Assembly (NCBI GenBank): GCA_951812585.1
Contig: OX638318.1
Coordinates: 1,082,819 to 1,146,818, forward strand
Direction of reading: 5' to 3'
Source of the DNA: Rhodothermales bacterium
GTDB taxonomy: Bacteria > Bacteroidota > Rhodothermia > Rhodothermales > Bin80
Length of the DNA stretch: 64,000 bases
Numbering within the stretch: position 1 is the first letter of the stretch; each line of letters opens with the position of its first letter. The position numbers and the translations under genes were made by a program. This document shows positions 9,207 to 17,929 of the stretch, one piece after another. The notes beneath the pieces are model-generated. The model was not told the origin of the DNA, searched no databases, and worked only from the letters and a program-made list of their open reading frames with translations.

Positions 9207-9690
9207 TCAAGCCGTTTGGCGGGGAGCTCCGTTGCCGGCGCAGGCATGGAATGCGTCACCGTTTTCCGTTTTGAAGCGCCTCCAGAACGATTCGATCCAT
9301 GGATTGTCCTTGGCTCCATGCTGGGCATAGGAAACAATCGCGCCTTCCTTCAGGAGCACGCGCTTCAACCAGGCATAGCCTCCGGCCCATCGCGTGGTGA
9401 TGCACAGGAGCACCATCAGACTGGCCTTCCGCTGTCCGCGCGCGTAGACCATGTGAAGTCGGTCGAGAACGCCTCCAGCGGTGCGAACCGTGGTTTTCGG
9501 CGCCTGCTTGCGGTGGCACCGGCCAGATTGACCGCCTTGCGCACGGCGTACTCAGGGCTTTGGCTCCGTTACGCTTCCGTTGCAGGGCATGGGCAGCCAA
9601 CACCCGCCGTATCCGCTTGGAATTGATGCGTTGCCCAAGGCGTAAAGTACGGGGTCGAGAATCGCCGCAAAGCCGTATATTTCCACATAC
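9207..9690 (-). pseudogene. IS3-type transposase (OrfB) relic
   Basis: Pieces of an rve integrase-type transposase can be read on the minus strand in changing frames. First comes INSKRIRRVLAAH (the 'n-K-r-v-R' segment), then STDFT...VYARGQRK (the first catalytic Asp region DFT), then LLCITTRWAGGYAW, and last AKDNPWIESFWRRFKTEN, the classical DDE-motif tail with the catalytic Glu. At least two frame changes are needed, and the centre between GGYAW and the DN-ESF region is too short, so the second Asp is missing. No terminal inverted repeats were found. A dead IS3-group copy. Confidence 0.75.
9640..9670 (+). repeat. 31-bp imperfect direct repeat, copy 1
   Basis: This starts GCGTAAAG and ends AATCGCCGCAA; copy 2 lies at 10321-10351 with 5 differences in 31 positions. 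Copy 1 overlaps the upstream end of the transposase relic, so both may be debris of the same insertion sequence. Confidence 0.5.
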
Positions 9691-9725
9691 CCTTTCGTAA
9701 TTTTTTTTTACACTTTCCCCTTTCC

Positions 9726-10244
9726 ATGAAGCCCCTCGTTGTTCTTGCGGTGGCGGCCATTCTGCTCAGCGCGGCGTACCAGGTACAGGCACAGGTAGTT
9801 GGCCAACGTGTTCGTGTCAAGGAACGTTCGGGGGCTATAAACACCGGAATCGTAGTCGAGAAAAGTGAGACCGCACTAACGATTGGGCTTGACGGCATCT
9901 CAGGAGCAGTGTACCGAGTTTCGTTTACTGACATTCAGGCTCTAGCTATAAGTCTCGGAGAGCAATCGTACGCGAAACCGGGATTATTAATCGGAGGACT
10001 CGCCGGTGCGGCCGCTTGGGCGCTAATTTGCGAGGGATGTAGTGCGCGAGGATTTTTCGGCGGTGGCATCTTGATTTCTGCTTTGACTGCCGGCTTAGGC
10101 GCTAGGGCAGGGAATTTGGTAAAGAAAGAGCGCTGGACATTTTTCCTGGTGCCGGGCCAGGGCCAAGCAGCCTCACTCGTTGCGCCGCTTGTCGGTGTAC
10201 GTCCGACCGGGCAGCCTGTCGTCGGAGTACGGCTAACGTTCTAA
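9726..10244 (+). CDS. Hypothetical exported protein
   Basis: The 172-residue protein starts with a clear signal peptide (MKPLVVLAVAAILLSAAYQ, cleavage near VQAQ). A beta-rich region about 70 residues long (VGQRVRVKERSG..., VYRVSFTDIQ) resembles a small SH3-like barrel. A Gly/Ala-rich hydrophobic hairpin (LLIGGLAGAAAWAL and FFGGGILISALTAGLGA) follows, then a short strand-rich tail ending VVGVRLTF. The coding sequence is less GC-rich than its neighbours, and an A/T-rich tract precedes it. It stands alone between an insertion-sequence relic and decayed DNA, which suggests acquired cargo. Function unknown. Confidence 0.65.
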   Translation: MKPLVVLAVAAILLSAAYQVQAQVVGQRVRVKERSGAINTGIVVEKSETALTIGLDGISGAVYRVSFTDIQALAISLGEQSYAKPGLLIGGLAGAAAWALICEGCSARGFFGGGILISALTAGLGARAGNLVKKERWTFFLVPGQGQAASLVAPLVGVRPTGQPVVGVRLTF

Positions 10245-10716
10245 TCAGCCGACGTGGCATCTAAATATCGGGTTGCCGGAAAGGATGTTTCAGTGCTGTG
10301 GGCATACCGCGTCACGCAGTGCGTAAAACACGGGAGCTAGAATCGCCGCAAGTCGGGTAATACCCGATCGAGTGCCATTTGCGGTAATTCTGACGCTCGG
10401 CACCAGTGTACAGCGCGGTTGCCCAGCCCAAGTGGTATAGCTGCAGTGATGCCTGCAGCTATGAACAGCCGCCCAAAAAACGGGGCGACGTTGACGGAAT
10501 GATCCGGCATGACTTCCGGCAACTGAACCGCGGCCGCGCGTTTCTGACGCACAGAGCTGAAAACGGCACCATACGGCCCGTATGAGCCGCGTAGAGCCGT
10601 TTTGACGCGGGTTAAGATTGTGTCCCCAGGGTAGGAAAAAAGAGGCCGGGGGGTGCACCGCGGGCACGCCAGAGCGGCCTCTATGGCGCCTAAAGCGTGT
10701 TATAAGAGCGGACGTG
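10245..10716. other. Decayed accessory DNA
   Basis: No intact gene is visible. The minus strand has short open stretches that could be remains of a coding sequence in several frames, plus the second copy of a 31-bp repeat. Confidence 0.4.
10321..10351 (+). repeat. 31-bp imperfect direct repeat, copy 2
   Basis: This matches 9640-9670 in the same orientation at 26 of 31 positions, about 680 bp away. The two copies bracket the hypothetical exported protein at 9726-10244. Confidence 0.5.
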
Positions 10717-10914
10717 TCAGGGCAGCGCCTGGATAACGGCTATCACGGCCCCGGTGGCCGCAATGAGGCCGAGACCTTCGATGATCCACTGGATGAAGCA
10801 GAGCTTGCTGTTCAGCGCCTCTGTCTGCGCATCCAACCTGGCATTTTGGGCTTCGAGCATGCTCTCCAGCTTGCTCTCGAAGCGATGGATGAGGTTGGTG
10901 GATGCCCTGGCCAC
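10717..10914 (-). CDS. Small coiled-coil membrane protein
   Basis: A 65-residue protein with a heptad-like helix (FESKLESMLEAQNARLDAQ) followed by one C-terminal membrane span (GLGLIAATGAVIAVIQAL). The layout resembles the C-terminal part of DUF1640/CCDC90-like or phage-type coiled-coil membrane proteins, but no family is certain. It begins 13 bp after the stop of another small coiled-coil membrane gene of mirror topology (membrane span first), so the two look like a pair. Function unknown. Confidence 0.5.
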   Translation of the reverse strand: MARASTNLIHRFESKLESMLEAQNARLDAQTEALNSKLCFIQWIIEGLGLIAATGAVIAVIQALP

Positions 10915-10927
10915 GATGATGAGTATA

Positions 10928-11203
10928 TCAGCCAGCGGCGCCGGGCTGGACCATGCCCTCCAAGTGTGGGGACTGAGATTCTGCGTCCTCTGCGCTTCCC
11001 CCTCTCCAGCGTCCTTCCAGCCGCTCCTCTATGCGAGCGATGCGCTCCGCGAGTGCTAAGATACGATCCGACAGGACCCCAATGCGGGTCACGACTCGTC
11101 ACTCTATGCGTCCCACATCACGGTTCAGCTTCCACATGAAGCCAATAAACGCGAGCAAAAACGCGAGGTTGATAAGGGTGTCGCCATCCAAAGTGAAGGT
11201 CAT
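10928..11203 (-). pseudogene. Membrane-anchored coiled-coil gene with in-frame TGA
   Basis: Starting at ATG 11203 the frame gives an N-terminal span (LINLAFLLAFIGFMWKLNRD), then a stop TGA after codon 34. The same frame then continues without another stop through VVTRIGVLSDRILALAERI and ARIEERLEGRW to the TGA at 10928. The heptads run through the stop, so the TGA interrupts one coiled coil. Either the gene is newly dead or the stop is a sequencing error. Confidence 0.5.
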
Positions 11204-11204
11204 G

Positions 11205-11737
11205 GGCGGTTTTATGGCGCGCACACCTGCGCCGTTCCCACTGGTGTAGGGGACGTGCCCGCCCATTCCGCACCGGCACCTCCACCTGCTCCACCGCGCC
11301 CCCTATGGGTCCGTACAGACCCATAGCCACCGGCGGATCGCCCTTGTCCAGCGCATCAAGCGCCTGCGCCAGGTACTTCTCCAGCCTCCGGGGTAAGAGC
11401 GTGCCGGCAGCGCAGCCCAGTCCGCGGTGCTCGCGCCCGCCCGTTCAATGGGGACCCGGTAGGCATCATGGAGCCACTTCCACTCCGATTCCTCCCGAAA
11501 ACGCTTAATCGCGCCCTGGCGTGTCGCCGCTTGTTGAGCTCCGGAGAGCAGCGCCATCCGTCCGCTGTTGAGCTGACGCATCGCCGCTGCCTTCGCATCT
11601 TCGGCCTCCAGCTGCTTTTCTTCCTCCTTTTTCCAGGCTTCCGCAGCCCGCTCTGCTCTGCGCTCATACTTTACGCAAAATGCGGCGGTGAAGCGGCATG
11701 CGGGGCTGCTACCCATGCACCGCAAACAATCGGACAT
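11205..11737 (-). pseudogene. Frameshifted hypothetical gene
   Basis: A charged helical stretch (AERAAEAWKKEEEKQ, then IKRFREESEWKWLHDAYRVP) is read from about 11660 to 11400. Near 11395 the protein-like sequence moves to another frame as RRLEKYLAQALDALDKGDPP followed by VAMGLYGPIGGAVEQVEVP. I infer one gene broken by a small indel. It does not match a family I know, and it lies directly upstream of the small coiled-coil membrane genes. Confidence 0.35.
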
Positions 11738-11877
11738 GGCTCGATTGCGCTACGGCGCGTAAGGGCGCCTTCTGTGCGCACGCAAGCTCAATCGCGGCAC
11801 AAGTCTTTCTACGTCGTATTAATTGGCACTGTCGCAGGTGACTTGCCCGCGGCGACGACAAGTTTCCCGTAGATTGG

Positions 11878-13545
11878 ATGGCTATGCCCACACTTCAAGG
11901 TCTTATGTATCGGTTCGTTCTTGTACTGCTCTTGGCTGCTTCTTGCAACGCGGATCCTCCGGCCCTAACGGACTACGACACGCTTGACCTGCCCGGGCAG
12001 CCCAACATCGTCTGGATCGTTGCGGAAGACCTCAGCCCGTACCTCGCAGCCTACGGAGATTCCACGGTGCAGACACCGAATCTGGACCGGCTTTCGGCCG
12101 AGGGGGTGACTTTTACGAACATGTATTCGGTTTCGGGTGTGTGTGCGCCCAGTCGTTTTTCGATTGCAACCGGCGTGTACACGACCTCGGCTGCCGCGCA
12201 GCACATGCGCACAACCATGCGTCCAGCGTATCACGAAGAGACCGGCGTTCCCCCGTACGAGGCCATGCCGGCGCCCGGTGTCCGCTTCATGAGCGAGGTG
12301 CTTCGGATGCATGGCTACTATGCGACCAACAATGCAAAGCAGGACTACCAGCTGCAAGCACCGGTGACCGCCTGGGACGAATCCAGCAACCAGGCGCACT
12401 GGCGCAACAGGCCGGCAAACACGCCGTTCTTTTCCATCTTCAACATCGGCGTCACACATGAATCGCAGGTATGGGCGCGCACCAGTGATTCGCTTCGGGT
12501 TGCGGCAGATCTCGATGTCCCTGTACCCCCATACCTGCCACGAACGGACCTTGTGCTGCGTGACGTGCGGCGCGTGTATTCCAACCTGAAGCTGCTGGAT
12601 ACGCGCGTGGGCAATATTCTTGCACAACTGGAGCAGGATGGACTCCTGGAATCAACAATTGTTGTCTTCTACGCCGATCATGGCGGCCCTCTGCCCAGGC
12701 AGAAGCGACAGCTCTACGACTCCGGACTGCATGTGCCGCTGATCATTCGGTTTCCTGGTGGCCAACTTGGCGGCACGCGTGACGATCAGCTCGTCAGCTT
12801 TGTTGATCTGGCCCCCACGACCTTTTCACTCGCCGGCATCGCGCTTCCAGACTATCTCGAAGGACAGGCCTTCCTTGGGCCGTACCGGTCCAACATGGAG
12901 CGCGCGTATATTCATGCTGCCGCTGACCGGTTTGACGCGGAATACGACACAAAGCGCGCCGTTCGGGATCAGCGCTACAAGTACATTCGCAACCTGAGGC
13001 CTGACCGCGGCTACTACCTGGCTGTTACATATCGGGAGCAGATGGCTACCATGCAGGAGCTTTTGCGCCTGCGGGACGAGGGCGGGCTGAATGAGGCCCA
13101 GGCCCAGTGGTTTAGAACGTCAAAAGCCAAAGAAGAGCTTTTTGACGTATGGGAAGACCCCCATGAACTGCGCAGCCTGGCCGCGGACCCTGCGTATGCA
13201 GAAAAGCTGGACGAGCTGCGTCAGGAGCTGGATCGCTGGATGGCACAGACAAACGATGCGGGCACCATGGATGAGATGGCCTTGCTCCGCCAGCTTTGGC
13301 CCAACCTGGAGCAACCCGTGACTGCCGCACCGGTCATGAGCCGCGAGGGCGAAGCGGTAACGCTGTCCTCCGACACCGATGGTGCCTCCATCGGCTACCA
13401 GCTGCTCCTGGACGGTGAATCGCTCGGGCCTACCTGGCAGGTGTATTCAGGGCCGATATTCCTTTCCGAGCGGGCGACGCTGACCGCGATGGCGCACCGC
13501 CTGGGTCATGCGCCCAGCGATACGATCACCTTTGATCCGCGCTGA
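11878..13545 (+). CDS. Sulfatase, type I, lipoprotein
   Basis: An alkaline-phosphatase-fold sulfatase that hydrolyses sulfate esters, probably of glycans. The N-terminus has a hydrophobic segment and lipobox LLAASC, so it should be membrane anchored. NIVWIVAEDLSP carries the first metal ligands. CAPSR has the Cys (residue 89 from ATG 11878) that becomes formylglycine, which needs a modifying enzyme elsewhere. VVFYADHGGP holds the later Asp-His ligands. After about residue 470 a small beta domain (AVTLSSDTDGASIGYQLLLD... to DTITF) resembles the chitobiase C-terminal type. Other possible starts are ATG 11884 and 11905. Nearby are exported Gfo/Idh and TIM-barrel proteins. Confidence 0.93.
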   Translation: MAMPTLQGLMYRFVLVLLLAASCNADPPALTDYDTLDLPGQPNIVWIVAEDLSPYLAAYGDSTVQTPNLDRLSAEGVTFTNMYSVSGVCAPSRFSIATGVYTTSAAAQHMRTTMRPAYHEETGVPPYEAMPAPGVRFMSEVLRMHGYYATNNAKQDYQLQAPVTAWDESSNQAHWRNRPANTPFFSIFNIGVTHESQVWARTSDSLRVAADLDVPVPPYLPRTDLVLRDVRRVYSNLKLLDTRVGNILAQLEQDGLLESTIVVFYADHGGPLPRQKRQLYDSGLHVPLIIRFPGGQLGGTRDDQLVSFVDLAPTTFSLAGIALPDYLEGQAFLGPYRSNMERAYIHAAADRFDAEYDTKRAVRDQRYKYIRNLRPDRGYYLAVTYREQMATMQELLRLRDEGGLNEAQAQWFRTSKAKEELFDVWEDPHELRSLAADPAYAEKLDELRQELDRWMAQTNDAGTMDEMALLRQLWPNLEQPVTAAPVMSREGEAVTLSSDTDGASIGYQLLLDGESLGPTWQVYSGPIFLSERATLTAMAHRLGHAPSDTITFDPR

Positions 13546-13643
13546 AGCAGTGCTGATCAGCGCTTTGATAGCGCTTGGCGCGCGAGCAGGCCAAGCACTT
13601 TCACCAGCCTCCGCACGCGATCAAGCCTGCCGCTTGATCGACC

Positions 13644-15137
13644 TTAGAGCTCCCAGCCTGCACGGTATTCGCGGGTCAAATACGCATTGGCTTCATCATC
13701 ATTGGTAAACGCCCTCGCCTGGGCGTCCCAGGTGAGGTACTTGCCTGTCCGAAGCGCCACAGCGGCCAGGCATGTAGCCTCGGCAAGGTCCTTGATGTTG
13801 ATAAAGCTTCCGCGACTCTGTTTGCCCTCTTTCATGGCACCCACATATTCATCCACCGGGTCGACCACCTCTTCCGCAGGGCGTGCTGCCGGCATGGAAC
13901 CCGCGAGAGCCTTCATGCGGCTTTCTGGCAAGAGCTTGAAATTCTGCCCCAGAAATCTACCCAGGATAGTGCCATACTCGCCCACATACAGGACGCCTTC
14001 GCGCGGCAACGTTTCGCCGCTGTTCAACAGGTTCTTCGCCAGTCGCGGTCGCATACCCCCATCATACCAGTAGATGTCCATGTTTTCGTGCTCGAAGTGG
14101 ACAGTGCTGGCCGCAGGAAAGGCCACATTGGATCGCCGCCACTGACACTGGTTGCCTACGATGACGCAGCCAGTCGCCGGCGTTGCGCTTACGCTCACAA
14201 CGGGTCCGGGGTTGAGCATCCGATACGTACGCCAGAGGCTGTAGTTACCCATATCGCCCAGGCATCCCGCACCGAAGTCGTACCAACCCCTGAACAGTGC
14301 ATGGGTGTAGTCCAGATGGTAGGGGCGATCCGGCACACAGCCTAGCCACAAATCCCACTCAAAGCCTTTAGGAATCGCCATGGATTCGGACGGATTCTCC
14401 ATCCAACCCTGCGGCCACACGGGCCGGTTCGACCAGTTGTGAACTTCCTTCACCTTGCCGATAATGCCGGCATGGAGCCACTCCTTAAGCTGATAGAAAT
14501 CCGGATCGTTATTCCACGCCATAAGGTGCGTCGTCACGCCTGTTTCTTTGGCTATTTCCACGCACTTGTGCACCTCGTAGCAGGTGTTCGCCAGCGTCTT
14601 GTGCGCTACCACATGTTTGCCCGCCTGCATGGCGTGGATGTTGACCGTGCCGTGCAAATGGTCTGGTGTCATGTCAATGACCACATCGATGTCGTCAGAA
14701 TCGGCAAGCATGTCCCGATAGTCCACATAGGGCGTGCACCCCGTGTAGCTGCCGTCGCCGCGGGTCTTGGCGTAATGGGTATTTATGAGCTCGATGCCTG
14801 CGTCGCGTCCTGCCCGGATACCGGTTTCGCTGCCCCAGTTCGGACTATCCATAAAGCGGCGTATCGCATTGCGCAGTCCGTGCGCACTCCAGTCCCTGTA
14901 ATCATCCGAATCCTGGTTGGGATCGCAGACGGCGACCAGTTGAAGATCTTCGCGGGGCAACCAGTCCGACATAAGCTGTCTGAGCGCCTGCGTGCCGCTG
15001 CCGACCAAGGCGGCATTGAGCCGATCACTGGGAGCCACGAAGCCTGGACCGCCCAGGACCCGCCGCGGGATGATGGTGGCTGCGGATACGCCGGCCGCGG
15101 TTGCCATAAACTGGCGTCGATTAAAGGTGGAGGACAT
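13644..15137 (-). CDS. Tat-exported Gfo/Idh/MocA protein, second copy
   Basis: The protein is 497 residues with a twin-arginine signal (FNRRQFMATAAG) right after the start. The Rossmann region LNAALVGSGTQALRQL and QLVAVCDPNQD follows, with a long insert that is typical of the larger Bacteroidota/PVC members. The usual EKP motif reads AHKTLANT: the Lys is kept but Glu and Pro are changed. The C-terminal domain has YDFGAGCLGDMGNYSLW in place of the Asp-Trp-x2-His motif. It is divergent from an exported TIM-barrel gene, 124 bp away. The two probably act on the same periplasmic sugar; substrate unknown. Confidence 0.9.
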   Translation of the reverse strand: MSSTFNRRQFMATAAGVSAATIIPRRVLGGPGFVAPSDRLNAALVGSGTQALRQLMSDWLPREDLQLVAVCDPNQDSDDYRDWSAHGLRNAIRRFMDSPNWGSETGIRAGRDAGIELINTHYAKTRGDGSYTGCTPYVDYRDMLADSDDIDVVIDMTPDHLHGTVNIHAMQAGKHVVAHKTLANTCYEVHKCVEIAKETGVTTHLMAWNNDPDFYQLKEWLHAGIIGKVKEVHNWSNRPVWPQGWMENPSESMAIPKGFEWDLWLGCVPDRPYHLDYTHALFRGWYDFGAGCLGDMGNYSLWRTYRMLNPGPVVSVSATPATGCVIVGNQCQWRRSNVAFPAASTVHFEHENMDIYWYDGGMRPRLAKNLLNSGETLPREGVLYVGEYGTILGRFLGQNFKLLPESRMKALAGSMPAARPAEEVVDPVDEYVGAMKEGKQSRGSFINIKDLAEATCLAAVALRTGKYLTWDAQARAFTNDDEANAYLTREYRAGWEL

Positions 15138-15261
15138 GAGACTATTGCTGTGCTGTTAGAGATACCGAGGGCCCTTAGCCCCATGGAAGATACGAACGTG
15201 ATGAATTGTAGCGTATATTGAAGCGAAAAATTCGACCCTTTGTCTTTCAACCCCGAGTATC

Positions 15262-16113
15262 ATGCAGACAAGAAGGACGTTTTTGAAATCCACGGCAGCC
15301 GCCGCTGGCATCGGGCTGTGGGCACCGAAGCTGGGGCGGGCGCGGCGGACTACGCTTGACATAGGGTTTCAGACGTGGGTAGTGCGTGAGGAGCTTGCAC
15401 AAGATTTTGCTGGCACACTCGCCAAGATGGCGGCCATGGGATACGAATCCCTCGAGTTGTGTTCTCCCGTGGGGTATCAGAAGTACGGCTTTGGTCACCT
15501 GGCCGAGTTCAGCGCAAGCGATCTCAAGGGCATCATCACAGACGCGGGCCTCTCCTGCACCAGCAGCCACTACACGATTGTAGAGCTGCGCGAAGATCTG
15601 CCCGCGCGAATGGCCTTCGCCAAAGCTATGGGGTACACACAGATGGTGCTGGCGCATCCTGGTCTCGGCGGCGATGCTACGCTGGACGACTACAAGCGTG
15701 TTTGCGAAGAGATGAACGCATGGGGAAAGATCACTGCGGGCGAAGGCTTGCAGTTCGTGTACCACAACCACAACTTCGAGTTTGAGACGCTTGAAGGAGC
15801 GTTGATCTATGATGTGCTGCTGGCGCATCTGGACCCGTCAGTCGTCAAGATGCAGTTTCAGGTGTGGGTTGTGATCGCTGGATACAAGGCAGCGGATTAC
15901 TTCCGCGCTCATCCGGGCCGCTTCGTATCGGCGCATCTTTCGGACTGGTCGGGCACAGCGCAAGAGCAGGTGCCTGTCGGAGCAGGCGTCGTGGATTGGT
16001 CAGACTTCTTTGAGGCGGGCAAGCAGGGCGGCTTGCAAAATGTCTATGTGGAGATGGGCCCCAAGACCCTTCCTGAGAGCGCCGTCTATCTGGCCAGTCT
16101 TCGCGGGCAGTAG
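15262..16113 (+). CDS. Tat-exported TIM-barrel sugar isomerase/epimerase
   Basis: TRRTFLKSTAAAAG at the N-terminus is a Tat signal. The barrel then shows GFQTWVVREEL, YESLELCSP (Glu metal ligand), SCTSSHY, VYHNHNFEFE (His), VSAHLSDWSG and NVYVEMGP (last Glu), in family order. Length 283. It is divergent from a Tat-exported Gfo/Idh gene. Such pairs occur in clusters that oxidise and isomerise sugars in the periplasm. The segment around residues 190-205 (VVKMQFQVWVVIAG) lacks the usual Asp at the third ligand position. The end lies about 100 bp before the decayed restriction locus. Confidence 0.85.
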   Translation: MQTRRTFLKSTAAAAGIGLWAPKLGRARRTTLDIGFQTWVVREELAQDFAGTLAKMAAMGYESLELCSPVGYQKYGFGHLAEFSASDLKGIITDAGLSCTSSHYTIVELREDLPARMAFAKAMGYTQMVLAHPGLGGDATLDDYKRVCEEMNAWGKITAGEGLQFVYHNHNFEFETLEGALIYDVLLAHLDPSVVKMQFQVWVVIAGYKAADYFRAHPGRFVSAHLSDWSGTAQEQVPVGAGVVDWSDFFEAGKQGGLQNVYVEMGPKTLPESAVYLASLRGQ

Positions 16114-16211
16114 GCACGCAGAGGCCACGGCGGCGCGCTTGAGGACGGACCGTTCGACTGGTCCAAGCAGCGCGTTCCGCTCCGGATGCGCAGATCCGAA
16201 CGGGATGCATA

Positions 16212-16406
16212 CTCCCTCTCCCACCCCTTCCCGAGCAACGGGCCATCGCCGCCGTCCTCTCCGACATGGACGCCAAGATCGCCACACTGGAGCGTCGCCT
16301 CGACAAGACGCGCTCTGTTAAGCAAGGCATGATGCAACAGCTTCTTACCGGTTCCATCCGCCTTCCCATCCCGGAGGCGGTCGCCGAGAACGAACCACGC
16401 CGATGA
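16212..16406 (+). pseudogene. hsdS 3' fragment (type I specificity subunit)
   Basis: Only the last 64 codons are left: LPLPPLPEQRAIAAVL, the coiled-coil spacer DAKIATLERRLDKTRSVKQG and MMQQLLTGSIRLP, which is the standard C-terminus of HsdS. Upstream of about 16210 the similarity ends abruptly, so both target-recognition domains are gone. Its TGA overlaps the ATG of the next gene by ATGA, showing the old operon order. Confidence 0.88.
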
Positions 16407-17410
16407 CGCCAACCCGCATCTTCATCAGCAGCGTCCAGCGCGAGTTCGCACGGGATCGGGAGCATCTGCGTGATTACCTGCGCGGCGACCCCCTCATGCG
16501 GCGTTTCTTCGAGGTCTTCCTCTTCGAGAACGTTCCGGCTTCCGACCGATAGCCCGACGAGGTCTATCTGGACGAAGTCGAGGGTTGCGAAATCTACGTC
16601 GGCCTGTTCGGTACCGACTACAGGTTCGAGGACGAGAATGGAATCTCGCCCACCGAGCGCGAGTTCGACCGGGCCACCGCGCTGGAGAAGCACCGGCTGA
16701 TCTTTCTGAAGGGCGCCGAGGGAAGCGAGCGACATCCGAAGATGCGTGCCCTCATCGGCAGGGCGCAGGCCGGTTTGGTGAGGAAGCGCTACGCAACGCC
16801 GGCGGAGTTGGTCGCCGGGCTGTATGCCGCACTCGTCCAGTATCTCGAAGCGAAGCAGTTGTTGCGCTTCGGGCCGTTCGACGCCTCCCGCTGCTCCGGT
16901 GCTACCCTCGACGACCTGAATGTCGAGGGCATGTACCGCTTCATCCGCGTGGCGCGGAGATCGCGGCAGTTCCCGCTGCCGGAGGAGACTCCCCCGGCGG
17001 ACCTTCTCAGACATCTGAACCTGCTGTACAGTGGACGGTTGACCAACGCGGCCGTCCTACTGTTCGGTAAGGCCCCTCAACGCTTTCTCATCTCTTCCGA
17101 GGTCAAGTGCGCGCACTTCCACGGGACCGCAGTCGCCAAACCAATTTCCTCCTACCAGGTGTACAAGGGTACGGTCTTCGAGCTGGTGGATCAGGCCGTG
17201 GGCTTTGTGTTGAGCAAGATCGATCTGGCCGTGGGCACGCGAGCGGAGACGATCCAGGCACCCGTGGCCTACGAGATCCCAAAAGAGGTCGTGACGGAAG
17301 CCATTGTCAACGCGGTAGCGCACCGGGACTACACCGACAATAGCAGCGTTCAGGTCATGCTCTTCGCGGACCGGCTGGAAGTCATGAATTCCGGACGGTT
17401 GCCGCCGCCG

Positions 17411-17424
17411 CTCACCGCTCACCG
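17411..17424 (+). repeat. 7-bp tandem duplication causing a frameshift
   Basis: CTCACCG occurs twice in tandem. Removing one copy restores the frame across LPPPLT and VEKLRVAHQSL of the DUF4062/AlbA_2 gene. A recent slippage lesion. Confidence 0.85.
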
Positions 17425-17648
17425 TGGAGAAACTGCGCGTGGCGCACCAGTCGCTGCCCGCCAATCCGCTGATTGCCGAGTCAATGTACCTGCTCCGCTA
17501 CATCGAGAAGGTGGGAACGGGCACGGTGGACATGATTCGGCGCTGCGCCGAGGCAGGCCTTCCAGAGCCCGAGTTCGAGGCGGGTGCGGGCTTCATGACC
17601 CGGATCTGGCGACCGACCAGCCGCGGGAAGCTCGGTTCAGTTCGGGCG

Positions 17649-17744
17649 ACTACCCAAGAAATTAGTGGGACTACCCAAGAAACCAGCGCGACTACCCAAG
17701 AAACTGGTGGGACTACCCAAGAAACCGATGGGACTACCCAAGAA
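17649..17744 (+). repeat. 21-bp in-frame tandem repeats (TTQE heptads)
   Basis: Four full units and one partial unit, each starting ACTACCCAAGAA, encode heptads such as TTQETSA. They link the ATP-binding part to the winged helix of the broken DUF4062/AlbA_2 gene. Similar TTQ-rich linkers are known in COG2865-type proteins. Confidence 0.9.
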
Positions 17745-17929
17745 CGCATCGTCGCTCTCCTGCGTAGAGACCCGGAACTGACTCGCGTTGCTCTTGCCTC
17801 CCGCATCGGGATCACGCCGGCGGGCGTCAAGTACCACCTCGACAAGCTCCGAAAGGCGGGCCGCATCCGACATGTGGGACCGACCAAGAAGGGGCGCTGG
17901 GAAATCCTCGAATCCGAATCGACCCGGCC

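Noticed and set aside
14439-15221. 260-codon + strand ORF
   Set aside because: It is the antisense shadow of the Tat-exported Gfo/Idh gene at 13644-15137, which has clear family motifs. GC-rich DNA gives many such long shadows.
15845-17014. 389-codon - strand ORF
   Set aside because: It runs across the end of a TIM-barrel gene and the hsdS/DUF4062 relics, all of which read on the + strand with known family sequence. It has no family character of its own.
17649-17744. Possible CRISPR or regulatory repeat array
   Set aside because: The 21-bp units are in frame and encode TTQE heptads in a protein linker.
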